The notes under the pieces were generated by a model, which saw nothing but the letters and a program-made list of their open reading frames with translations, was not told where the DNA came from and searched no databases. The position numbers and the translations under genes were made by a program. A stretch of DNA of 64,000 bases from Bradyrhizobium sp. 139 (lineage in GTDB: Bacteria; Pseudomonadota; Alphaproteobacteria; Rhizobiales; Xanthobacteraceae), in the NCBI RefSeq assembly GCF_023074175.1, contig NZ_JADPKS010000174.1, forward strand, positions 62,001 to 126,000. Direction: 5' to 3'. The stretch's first letter is position 1, and the number at the start of each line of letters is the position of its first letter. Below are positions 25,356-33,297 of the stretch, one piece after another.

Positions 25356-27452
25356 GTGAGCGAAGTGGTCAAGCTTGAGCGTCATGACGAAGTCGGGATC
25401 GTCACGGTCAACAGCCCTCCGGTCAATGCGCTGAGCGCCGCAGTGCGCGGTGGTATTCTCGAGTGCATCAAGGCCGCCATTGCCGATCCCGCGATCAAGG
25501 GCATCGTGCTGACCTGTGCCGGCCGCACCTTTATCGCCGGCGCCGACATCACCGAATTCGGCAAGCCGCCGAAGCCGCCGGGACTGAACGAAGTTCTGGC
25601 CGAGATGGAAAATTCGCCGAAGCCGATCGTCGCTGCGATCCACGGCACGGCGCTCGGCGGCGGTCTCGAAGTTGCGCTTGCCTGTCACTTCCGCGTCGCC
25701 GTGAAAGAGGCCAAGCTCGGCCTGCCCGAGGTCAAGCTCGGCCTGCTGCCGGGCGCCGGCGGCACCCAGCGCCTGCCGCGCGCGGTCGGGCCGGAACTCG
25801 CGGTCAAGATGATCGTCGGCGGTGATCCCATCGGCGCTGCCGAGGCGCTCAAGAACGGCCTGATCGAGGAGATCGTCGAAGGCCCGGCCTCCGGCGGCGA
25901 AGCCTTCGTGCGCAAATTGCTCGCCGAGAAGCGCCCGCTGCGCCGCCTGCGCGACGACGATTCCAAGCTCGCCGCGGCCAAGGCCGACCGCTCGATCTTC
26001 ACCAATGCGGTCGCTGCCATGACCAAGAAGTCGCGCGGCCTGGAAGCGCCGTTCGCGGCGGCCGACGCCGTCGGCTACGCCATCGACCTGCCGTTCGACG
26101 AAGGTTTGAAGAAGGAGCGCGAGGGCTTCCTGAAGCTCGTCGCCAGCGATCAGTCCAAGGCGCAGCGTTATGCCTTCTTCGCCGAGCGCGAAGCCGCCAA
26201 GATCGCCGGTGTGCCCGAGGGCACCAAGCCGCGGCCCGTGAACCGCGTCGCGATTCTCGGTGCCGGCACCATGGGCGGCGGCATCGCGATGTCCTTTGCC
26301 AATGCTGGCGTTCCCGTCACCCTGATCGAGACCGGCGAGGAGCAGCTCAAGCGCGGCATGGGCATCATGCAGAAGAACTGGGAAGCGACCGCCGCGCGCG
26401 GCGGCATCCCGGCTGACGCGCCCGCCAAGCGCATGGCGCTGATCAACGGCGTCGTCGGCATCGAGAACGTCGGTGATGCTGACCTGGTGATCGAAGCCGT
26501 GTTCGAGACCATGGCGGTGAAGAAGGAAGTGTTCGGCAAGCTCGACCAATACGTCAAGCCGGGCGCCGTGCTCGCCTCCAACACCTCCTACCTCAACATC
26601 GACGAGATCGCAAAATCGACCAAGCGTCCGCAGGACGTGCTCGGCATGCACTTCTTCTCGCCCGCTAACGTCATGAAATTGTGCGAGATCGTGCGCGCCG
26701 ACAAGACCGCGCCGGATGCCCTTGTGACGGCTGTCTCGATCGCGCGCAAAATTGCAAAAGTGCCGGCCGTGGTCGGCGTCTGCGACGGTTTTGTCGGCAA
26801 CCGCATGCTGGCGCAGCGCGGCAAGCAATCGGAGAAGCTGTTGTTCGAAGGTGCCCTGCCGCAACAGGTCGACGCCGTCGTGACCAAGTTCGGCATGCCG
26901 ATGGGACCGTTCGCGATGGGCGACCTCGCCGGCCTCGACATCGGCTGGCGCTCGCGCAAGGATCGCGGCATCAAGTCGGAGATTGCGGACGCGCTGTGCG
27001 AGGCCGGCCGCTTCGGCCAGAAGACCGGCAAGGGCTACTACAAGTATGAAGCAGGCAGCCGCTCGGCGCTGCCCGATCCGGAGGTCGAGAAGCTGATCGA
27101 CGAGACGCTGCTGCGTCTCGGCCGCAAGAAGCGAATCGTCAGCGACGAGGAGATCCTCGAGCGCATGATGTATCCGATGATCAACGAGGGTGCGAAGATC
27201 CTGGAAGAGGGCATCGCGGCGCGTCCCTCCGACATCGACGTGGTCTGGCTCTATGGCTATGGCTGGCCGATCTATCGCGGCGGCCCGATGTTCTGGGCCG
27301 ACAGCGTCGGCCTCAAGCACATCGCCGATCGCCTGGCGTTCTACGCCAAGGAGACCAACGACCCCAGCCTCGAGCCCGCGCCGCTGCTGAAGAAGCTCGC
27401 GGCCGAAGGCAAGACGTTTGCCTCGCTCGCGGTGGCATCGAAGGCGGCGTGA
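25356..27452 (+). CDS. pimF: Bifunctional enoyl-CoA hydratase / 3-hydroxyacyl-CoA dehydrogenase (PimF/FadJ type)
   Basis: A 698-residue cytoplasmic beta-oxidation enzyme. Residues 1 to about 190 are a crotonase domain with AGADITEF, HGTALGGGLEVAL and Glu125 in GLPEVKLGLLPGAGG. A Rossmann domain starts at about 297 with ILGAGTMGGGIAMSFANAG, and HFFSPANVMKLCEIV at about 431 holds the catalytic histidine of the dehydrogenase. The C-terminal helical domain follows. The start is GTG at 25356 with AAGGAGGG upstream. It is first gene of a cluster with a CoA ligase and two acyl-CoA dehydrogenases, matching the R. palustris pim operon for dicarboxylic acid degradation. Confidence 0.9.
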   Translation: MSEVVKLERHDEVGIVTVNSPPVNALSAAVRGGILECIKAAIADPAIKGIVLTCAGRTFIAGADITEFGKPPKPPGLNEVLAEMENSPKPIVAAIHGTALGGGLEVALACHFRVAVKEAKLGLPEVKLGLLPGAGGTQRLPRAVGPELAVKMIVGGDPIGAAEALKNGLIEEIVEGPASGGEAFVRKLLAEKRPLRRLRDDDSKLAAAKADRSIFTNAVAAMTKKSRGLEAPFAAADAVGYAIDLPFDEGLKKEREGFLKLVASDQSKAQRYAFFAEREAAKIAGVPEGTKPRPVNRVAILGAGTMGGGIAMSFANAGVPVTLIETGEEQLKRGMGIMQKNWEATAARGGIPADAPAKRMALINGVVGIENVGDADLVIEAVFETMAVKKEVFGKLDQYVKPGAVLASNTSYLNIDEIAKSTKRPQDVLGMHFFSPANVMKLCEIVRADKTAPDALVTAVSIARKIAKVPAVVGVCDGFVGNRMLAQRGKQSEKLLFEGALPQQVDAVVTKFGMPMGPFAMGDLAGLDIGWRSRKDRGIKSEIADALCEAGRFGQKTGKGYYKYEAGSRSALPDPEVEKLIDETLLRLGRKKRIVSDEEILERMMYPMINEGAKILEEGIAARPSDIDVVWLYGYGWPIYRGGPMFWADSVGLKHIADRLAFYAKETNDPSLEPAPLLKKLAAEGKTFASLAVASKAA

Positions 27453-27473
27453 TGGCCGCTGCCTATCCTCTCG

Positions 27474-27640
27474 TCATTCCGGGATGGCCCAAAGGGCCAG
27501 ACCCGGAATCCATTTCGCCTTCGAGCGCGCGGCTCGGTGGATTCTCAGATGCGCAATTGCGCATCATAGCTCGCGACGGAGCCTGTCATCGGGCCGCGCT
27601 TTGCGCGGACCCGTTGGTCGCGCCCGGCAATGACGACTGA
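27474..27640. repeat. Palindromic repeat between pimF and pimA
   Basis: GTCATTCCGGGATGG is mirrored by CCAGACCCGGAATCC, and a perfect 16-bp palindrome ATGCGCAATTGCGCAT lies at 27549-27564, followed by GGGCCGCGCTTTGCGCGGACC. It ends only a few bases before the ligase start. Confidence 0.6.
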
Positions 27641-27645
27641 TTGTG

Positions 27646-29352
27646 ATGCAGAACATGACCCATCCCGGCGAACAGTTTTATCCAGAGGGCGTGCGCTGGG
27701 ACGACACTATCGTTCAGGGCACGCTGCCCGACCTGTTGTCGAAAGCCGCCGCCGATTTCGGCCCGCGCACCGCGCTGGAATTCCGTGATCGCCCGGTCAC
27801 CTATTCCGAGCTGGCTGGGATGGCGGAGCGTGCGGCCGCAGCGTTCCTGCGCGCCGGCTGCGGCAAGAACACGTCCGTCGCGCTGTTCCTCGGCAACAGC
27901 CCGGACCACCCGGTCAATTTCTTCGGCGCGCTGAAGGCCGGCGCCCGCGTTGCGCATCTCTCGCCGCTCGACGGCGAGATCGCGCTGGCGCACAAGGTCT
28001 CGGATTCCGGCTCGCGGCTGCTCGTCACCTCCAATCTCGCGGCGCTGCTGCCGACCGCGCTGAAGTTCCTGGAGAAGGGCCTGATCGACCGCCTCGTCGT
28101 CTGCGAGGACGATAATTGGGGCAAGGTCGGCACGCCGCAGGCGGCGATCCCTGATGATCCCCGCATCGTCACCTTCAGGAGCTTCGTCGAGGGCGCCACC
28201 GCGCCGGCAGAGTGGCCGAATGTGACCGCCGATGACGTCGCGCTGCTGCAATACACCGGCGGCACCACCGGCCTGCCCAAGGGCGCGATGCTCACCCACG
28301 GCAACCTCACCTCCGCCGTGTCGATCTACGACGTCTGGGGCAAGCCGGGACGCGCGACGCGCGGCGAAATCGTCGAACGTGTGATCTGCGTGCTGCCGCT
28401 GTTTCATATTTACGCGCTCACCGTCGTGCTGTTGTCCTCGCTCCGCCGCGGCAATCTGATCTCGCTCCACCAGCGTTTTGATGTCGAAGCGGTGATGCGC
28501 GACATCGAAATCAAGCACGCGACGTACTTTCCGGGCGTGCCGACGATGTGGATTGCGATCGCGGCACTGCCCGATCTCGACAAGCGCGACTTCTCCTCGC
28601 TTGCGACCATCGGCTCCGGCGGTGCGCCGCTGCCGGTGGAGATCGCCAGCTTCTTCGAGCGCAAGGTCGGCAAGAAGCTGCGCAGCGGCTGGGGCATGAC
28701 CGAGACCTGCTCGCCCGGCACCGGCCATCCGCCGACGGGACCGGACAAGCCGGGCTCGATCGGCCTGATGCTGCCCGGCATCGAGCTCGACGTCGTGTCG
28801 CTGGAGAACCCCACCAAAGTGCTGCCGCCGGGCGAGGTCGGCGAGATCCGCATCAAGGGCCCGAACGTCACCAAAGGCTACTGGAACAAGCCGAAGGAAT
28901 CCGCAGAATCCTTCGCCGATGGCCGCTTCCTCACCGGCGACATCGGCTATGTCGACACCGATGGCTACTTCTTCCTGGTCGACCGCAAGAAGGACATGAT
29001 CATCTCCGGCGGCTTCAACGTCTATCCGCAGATGATCGAGCAGGCGATCTACACCATATCAGGCGTGCACGAGGTCATCGTGCTCGGCATTCCCGACCCG
29101 TACCGCGGCGAGGCCGCCAAAGCCTTCATCAAGCTGAGGCCGGACGCCAAGCCGTTTTCGCTTGATGAGCTGCGGGCGCAGCTCACCGGCAAGCTCGGCA
29201 AGCACGAATTGCCGGCCGAGGTCGAGTTCGTCGACGATCTGCCGCGCACGTCGGTCGGCAAGCTGTCGCGCCATGAGTTGCGCCAGCAGCAAAAACCATC
29301 ACAATCCGCCCAACTCGCATCTGGAGGCGGAGGACGCGACGGGATTGTTTGA
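27646..29352 (+). CDS. pimA: Dicarboxylate/long-chain acyl-CoA ligase (PimA type)
   Basis: A 568-residue AMP-forming CoA ligase. The AMP-binding motif YTGGTTGLPKGAM is at about residues 203-215, SGWGMTETCSPGTG is the A5 motif, and the C-terminal GDIGYVDTDGYFFLVDRKKD with RTSVGKLSRHELR carries the conserved lysine. It would activate pimelate or another dicarboxylate for beta-oxidation by the neighbouring enzymes. ATG 27646 was chosen; a GTG directly before it and an ATG four codons later are alternatives, and no good ribosome site is visible for any of them because a repeat ends just upstream. Confidence 0.87.
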   Translation: MQNMTHPGEQFYPEGVRWDDTIVQGTLPDLLSKAAADFGPRTALEFRDRPVTYSELAGMAERAAAAFLRAGCGKNTSVALFLGNSPDHPVNFFGALKAGARVAHLSPLDGEIALAHKVSDSGSRLLVTSNLAALLPTALKFLEKGLIDRLVVCEDDNWGKVGTPQAAIPDDPRIVTFRSFVEGATAPAEWPNVTADDVALLQYTGGTTGLPKGAMLTHGNLTSAVSIYDVWGKPGRATRGEIVERVICVLPLFHIYALTVVLLSSLRRGNLISLHQRFDVEAVMRDIEIKHATYFPGVPTMWIAIAALPDLDKRDFSSLATIGSGGAPLPVEIASFFERKVGKKLRSGWGMTETCSPGTGHPPTGPDKPGSIGLMLPGIELDVVSLENPTKVLPPGEVGEIRIKGPNVTKGYWNKPKESAESFADGRFLTGDIGYVDTDGYFFLVDRKKDMIISGGFNVYPQMIEQAIYTISGVHEVIVLGIPDPYRGEAAKAFIKLRPDAKPFSLDELRAQLTGKLGKHELPAEVEFVDDLPRTSVGKLSRHELRQQQKPSQSAQLASGGGGRDGIV

Positions 29353-29428
29353 GGTGTTGCAGCAATTCACTGTCGTCCCGGCCTTCGACGGGACGACGAT
29401 AAGAAGCTGGATTTCACAGGAGGATCCG

Positions 29429-30619
29429 ATGGATCTCGCATTCACGAAAGAAGAGCAGGCGTTTCGCGAGGAAGTGCGATCATTCTTCCGCGACAACGTG
29501 CCGCCGGATACGCGGCGCAAGCTGGTCGAGGGCCGCCACCTCTCGAAGGACGAGATGGTGACGTGGTGGCGCATCCTCAACAAGAAGGGCTGGGGCGTCA
29601 GCCATTGGCCCAAGCAATATGGCGGCACCGGCTGGACCTCCGTGCAGCACTACATTTTCAACGAGGAGCTGCAGTCCTATCCGGCGCCGCAGCCACTCGC
29701 CTTCGGCGTCAGCATGGTCGGCCCCGTCATCTACACCTTCGGCAATGAAGAGCAGAAGAAGAAGTATCTGCCGCGCATTGCCAGTGTCGAGGACTGGTGG
29801 TGCCAGGGCTTCTCTGAGCCCGGCTCCGGTTCCGACCTCGCTTCGCTCAAGACCAAGGCCGAGCGCAAGGGCGACAAGTGGATCATCAACGGCCAGAAGA
29901 CCTGGACCACGCTGGCCCAGCACGCCGACATGATCTTCTGCCTCTGCCGCACCGATCCCAGCGCCAAGAAGCAGATGGGCATCTCCTTCATCGTCTTCAG
30001 CATGAAGTCGAAGGGCGTCACGGTGCGCCCGATCCAGACCATCGACGGCGGCGCAGAGGTCAACGAAGTGTTCTTCGACGACGTCGAGGTGCCCATCGAG
30101 AATTTGATCGGCGAGGAGAACAAGGGCTGGGATTACGCCAAATTCCTGCTCGGCAATGAGCGCACCGGCATTGCCCGGGTCGGCGTCTCCAAGGAGCGGC
30201 TGCGCCGCATCCGTGATCTCGCCGGCAAGGTCGAATCCGGTGGCAAGCCGATCATCCAGGACGCCGCCTTCCGCGAGAAGCTCGCGGCCTGCGAGATCGA
30301 GCTCAAGGCGCTTGAGCTCACGCAGCTCCGCGTCGTCGCCGACGAGGGCAAGCACGGCAAGGGCAAGCCCAATCCGGCGTCGTCCGTGCTGAAGATCAAG
30401 GGCTCCGAGATCCAGCAGACCACCACCGAGCTCTTGATGGAAGTGATCGGCCCATTCGCCGCGCCTTACGACGTGCACGGCGACGACGGCTCGAACGAAG
30501 CCATGGACTGGACCGCCCAGATCGCGCCGAGCTACTTCAACAACCGCAAGGTCTCGATCTACGGCGGCTCCAACGAGATCCAGCGCAACATCATCGCCAA
30601 GGCGGTGCTGGGGCTGTGA
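29429..30619 (+). CDS. pimC: Acyl-CoA dehydrogenase, pimeloyl-CoA dehydrogenase large subunit type
   Basis: A 396-residue FAD-dependent acyl-CoA dehydrogenase. The substrate/FAD loop GFSEPGSGSDLASLKTKAER and WIINGQKTWTT are typical, as is the C-terminal SIYGGSNEIQRNIIAK. ATG 29429 is preceded by CAGGAGGATCCG, an excellent ribosome site; the long upstream extension in the same frame overlaps pimA and is rejected. It partners the small-subunit gene 173 bp downstream. It introduces the double bond into the ligase product. The electron acceptor would be ETF. Confidence 0.9.
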   Translation: MDLAFTKEEQAFREEVRSFFRDNVPPDTRRKLVEGRHLSKDEMVTWWRILNKKGWGVSHWPKQYGGTGWTSVQHYIFNEELQSYPAPQPLAFGVSMVGPVIYTFGNEEQKKKYLPRIASVEDWWCQGFSEPGSGSDLASLKTKAERKGDKWIINGQKTWTTLAQHADMIFCLCRTDPSAKKQMGISFIVFSMKSKGVTVRPIQTIDGGAEVNEVFFDDVEVPIENLIGEENKGWDYAKFLLGNERTGIARVGVSKERLRRIRDLAGKVESGGKPIIQDAAFREKLAACEIELKALELTQLRVVADEGKHGKGKPNPASSVLKIKGSEIQQTTTELLMEVIGPFAAPYDVHGDDGSNEAMDWTAQIAPSYFNNRKVSIYGGSNEIQRNIIAKAVLGL

Positions 30620-30632
30620 TGCAACAATGACG

Positions 30633-30733
30633 GTGTCGTCCCCCGCGAAGGCGGGAGACCCAGTACGCCGCGGCGGTCGTGAGAACGACAGGCGGTTAGC
30701 GTTTACTGGATCCCCGCCTTCGCGGGGATGACG
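30633..30733. repeat. Palindromic repeat (family C, copy 2)
   Basis: GTGTCGTCCCCCGCGAAGGC and CCCAGTACGCCGCGGC at the left are mirrored by TTTACTGGATCCCCGCC and TTCGCGGGGATGACG at the right. It sits inside the pim cluster between pimC and pimD, unlike copy 1, which separates convergent genes. Confidence 0.7.
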
Positions 30734-30791
30734 TCTGAGGGTAGGGCGACGGCAGGGACAATGACATCCACCGTCGAATTTGGAGAGCAAC

Positions 30792-31934
30792 ATGGATTTT
30801 GATTTGAACGAGGAGCAGCGGCTGCTCAAGGACAGCATCGACGGCCTGCTGACTGATTCCTATGATTTCGAGAGCCGCAAGAAGTACATGAAGGAGAAGG
30901 GCGGCTGGAGCAAGACGGTCTGGCTCAATCTCGCCGAGCAGGGCCTGCTCGGCCTGCCCTTCAGCGAGGCCGATGGCGGCTTCGGCGGCGGCGGCGTCGA
31001 GACCATGATCGTGATGGAAGCGCTCGGCAAGGCGCTGGTGCTCGAGCCTTATCTCGCAACGGTGGTGATCGGCGGCGGCTTCCTGCGTCATGCCGGCACC
31101 GACGCGCAGAAGGCCGCGCATCTGCCTGCCGTCATCGACGGCAGCAAGACGCTGGCGTTTGCGCAGCTCGAGAAGAACTCGCGCTATGATCTGTTCGACG
31201 TCACCACGACGGCCAAGAAGAAGGGCGACGCTTACGTCATCGACGGCGAAAAATTCGTCGTGCTCAACGGCGAGAACGCCGACACGCTGATCGTCACCGC
31301 GCGCAGCAAGGGCGACCGCCGGGACAAGGCCGGCATCGGCGTGTTCCTGGTGCCGGCGAGTGCCAAGGGCATCACCAAGAAGTCGTACCCGACCCAGGAC
31401 GGCCTGCACGCCGCCGACATCACCTTCACCGGTGTCGAGGTCGGCGCCGATGCGGCGCTCGGCAATCCCGACGACTCACTCGCGCTGATCGAGCGCGTCG
31501 TGGACGAAGCCCGCATCGCGCTCTGCGCCGAGGCGGTCGGCCTGATGGACGAGTCGCTCAAGACCACGATCGAGTACATCAAGACGCGCAAGCAATTCGG
31601 CGTCGCGATCGGCTCGTTCCAGTCGCTGCAGCATCGCGCTTCCGACATGTTCGTCGCCGCCGAGCAGGCGAGATCGATGTCGATGTTCGCGACCATGGCG
31701 GGCGATTTCGAGGACGCGAAGGAGCGCGCCAATGCGATCGCCGCGGCCAAGGTGCAGATCGGCAAGTCGCTGAAGTTCGTCGGCCAGCAGGCGATCCAGC
31801 TCCACGGCGGCATCGGCATGACCATGGAGGCGAAGATCGGTCATTACTTCAAGCGCCTCACCATGATCGAGAACAGCTTCGGCGACACCGACTACCACCA
31901 GCGCCGCGTGGCCGATGGGGGTGGGTTGATCTGA
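30792..31934 (+). CDS. pimD: Acyl-CoA dehydrogenase, pimeloyl-CoA dehydrogenase small subunit type
   Basis: A 380-residue acyl-CoA dehydrogenase homologous to but shorter and more diverged than PimC. MDFDLNEEQRLLKDSIDGLL at the start, AFAQLEKNSRYDLFDV where the FAD loop usually lies, KQFGVAIGSFQSLQHRASDM, and the C-terminal LHGGIGMTMEAKIGHYFKRL are seen. The FAD-loop sequence lacks the usual EPGSGSD, consistent with a subunit that relies on its partner. ATG 30792 has GGAGAGC just before it. With PimC it would form the heteromeric dehydrogenase. Confidence 0.87.
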   Translation: MDFDLNEEQRLLKDSIDGLLTDSYDFESRKKYMKEKGGWSKTVWLNLAEQGLLGLPFSEADGGFGGGGVETMIVMEALGKALVLEPYLATVVIGGGFLRHAGTDAQKAAHLPAVIDGSKTLAFAQLEKNSRYDLFDVTTTAKKKGDAYVIDGEKFVVLNGENADTLIVTARSKGDRRDKAGIGVFLVPASAKGITKKSYPTQDGLHAADITFTGVEVGADAALGNPDDSLALIERVVDEARIALCAEAVGLMDESLKTTIEYIKTRKQFGVAIGSFQSLQHRASDMFVAAEQARSMSMFATMAGDFEDAKERANAIAAAKVQIGKSLKFVGQQAIQLHGGIGMTMEAKIGHYFKRLTMIENSFGDTDYHQRRVADGGGLI

Positions 31935-31971
31935 GTTTCGCCGCAGAGCGAGGCGCGCGCCGCGCAAAAGG

Positions 31972-32056
31972 TCGTCATGCCCGGGCTTGTCCCGGGCATC
32001 CACGTCTTTGGCGGCAAGGAAAGAACGTGGATGGCCGGGACAAGCCCGGCCATGAC
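31972..32056. repeat. Palindromic repeat (family D, copy 2)
   Basis: GTCATGCCCGGGCTTGTCCC and GGGCATCCACGTC are mirrored by ACGTGGATGGCCGGGACAAG and CCCGGCCATGAC. It is closely similar to 15186-15272 and lies between pimD and the SDR gene. Confidence 0.75.
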
Positions 32057-32101
32057 GATGGAGCAAGCGAGAATTGATCAGAAGAGAGGGAGCCAACAAC
32101 C

Positions 32102-32875
32102 ATGAAAAATACGCCGTTCGATCTCACCGGCAAAGTCGCCGTAGTCACCGGCTCCAGCCGCGGCATCGGCCGCTCCTCGGCCGAGCTGCTCGCCAAGCTC
32201 GGCGCCAAGGTCGTGGTCTCCTCGCGGAAGGCCGAGGCCTGCAAGGAAGTCGCCGACGGCATCAACGCTGCCGGTGGAGACGCCACCGTCATCCCCTGCA
32301 ACATCGCGCGCAAGGCCGAGGTTGAGGCGTTGATCACAGGCGCGACGAAACATTACGGCAAGATTGACATCCTCGTCTGCAACGCCGCGGTGAATCCGTA
32401 TTACGGCCCGCTGCTCGACATTACCGACGAGGCCTTCGACAAGATCATGGGCAGCAACGTCAAGAGTAACATCTGGCTCTCCGCGCTCGCGATCCCGCAG
32501 ATGGCGGAACGCGGCAGCGGCTCCGTCGTCATCATCTCCTCGATCGGAGGCTTGCGCGGCTCGACCGTGATCGGCGCCTACGGCATCTCGAAAGCCGCCG
32601 ACTTCGCGCTGTGCCGCTCGCTCGCCGGCGAATGGGGTCCGAAGGGCGTCCGCGTCAACTGCATCGCGCCCGGCCTGGTCAAGACCGATTTCGCCCGCGC
32701 ATTGTGGGAAGACGAAGCCAACCTCAAGCGCCGCACCGCCACCACCCCGCTCCGCCGCATCGGTGAACCCGACGAAATCGCCGGCGCCGTCGCCTATCTC
32801 GCCTCCGACGCGTCGAGCTTCATGACCGGCCAGACCATCGTGATCGACGGCGGCGTCACCACCGCGGCGGTGTAG
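32102..32875 (+). CDS. SDR-family oxidoreductase
   Basis: A 257-residue classical short-chain dehydrogenase. The cofactor motif TGSSRGIGRSSAELL is at about residues 15-29, NAAV at about 93, and the catalytic YGISK with Ser upstream (IISSIGG) at about 145-165. It ends FMTGQTIVIDGGVTT, typical of FabG-like SDRs. GAGGGAGCC lies 14-6 bases before ATG 32102. On the same strand after pimD, it may complete the oxidation pathway as a hydroxyacyl dehydrogenase or reductase, or be unrelated. The substrate cannot be named. Confidence 0.85.
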   Translation: MKNTPFDLTGKVAVVTGSSRGIGRSSAELLAKLGAKVVVSSRKAEACKEVADGINAAGGDATVIPCNIARKAEVEALITGATKHYGKIDILVCNAAVNPYYGPLLDITDEAFDKIMGSNVKSNIWLSALAIPQMAERGSGSVVIISSIGGLRGSTVIGAYGISKAADFALCRSLAGEWGPKGVRVNCIAPGLVKTDFARALWEDEANLKRRTATTPLRRIGEPDEIAGAVAYLASDASSFMTGQTIVIDGGVTTAAV

Positions 32876-32882
32876 GTATCTT

Positions 32883-33206
32883 TCCCTCTCCCCTTGTGGG
32901 CTAAGGCGTGCACACATCTCAAAAACGGAATCTAATACAGGGACTTAGATGACCCCGGGTTTCGGAACCGCCCAAAGAGCGGTCGGTCAGTTTTCATTGA
33001 AAAGACTCGCGCTTTCTATTGGTGCTGACCAACGACCGAAAGATGTGTGCACGCCTTAGCCCCTTGTGGGAGAGGGTGGATCGCCGCGTAGCGGCGAGAC
33101 GGGTGAGGGGTCTCTCTCCGCGAGTGACTCTTTCGCATTTGCATTCGCTGAAGCAAACCCCTCATCCGGCGCTTCGCGCCACCTTCTCCCACAAGGGGAG
33201 AAGGGA
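32883..33206. repeat. Palindromic repeat (family E, copy 2) split by a MITE
   Basis: CCCTCTCCCC and TTGTGGG at the left and AGAGGGTGG directly after the inserted element make up one arm; GGGTGAGGGG is mirrored by CCCCTCATCC, and CTTCTCCCACAAGGGGAGAA closes the element. Removing 32898-33062 plus one copy of the duplicated flank restores a continuous family E hairpin like that at 5648-5790. Confidence 0.75.
32898..33062. mobile_element. MITE-like non-coding element with 22-bp terminal inverted repeats
   Basis: A 165-bp element whose ends GGGCTAAGGCGTGCACAC... and ...GTGTGCACGCCTTAGCCC are perfect inverted repeats over 22 bp. It is flanked by direct repeats of CTTGT (32893-32897 and 33063-33067). 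Because the ends share bases with the host repeat, an alternative reading is a 19-bp inverted repeat starting CTAAGG with an 11-bp duplication CCCCTTGTGGG. It carries no open frame of note, so it depends on a transposase elsewhere. The parent IS family is not identified. Confidence 0.8.
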
Positions 33207-33297
33207 CATCGTCATCCCAACTTGACCTTCCCGCCCTAATCCGCTCCCTTTGGCGCGACACAATGACCCCGTCAGCGCAAACGCCAGGGTAGCTTCC

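Noticed and set aside
25332..27320. Long minus-strand open frame of 662 codons
   Set aside because: It lies entirely antisense to pimF, which has clear enzyme motifs, and its translation is low-complexity His/Ala/Asp-rich sequence typical of GC-rich antisense frames.
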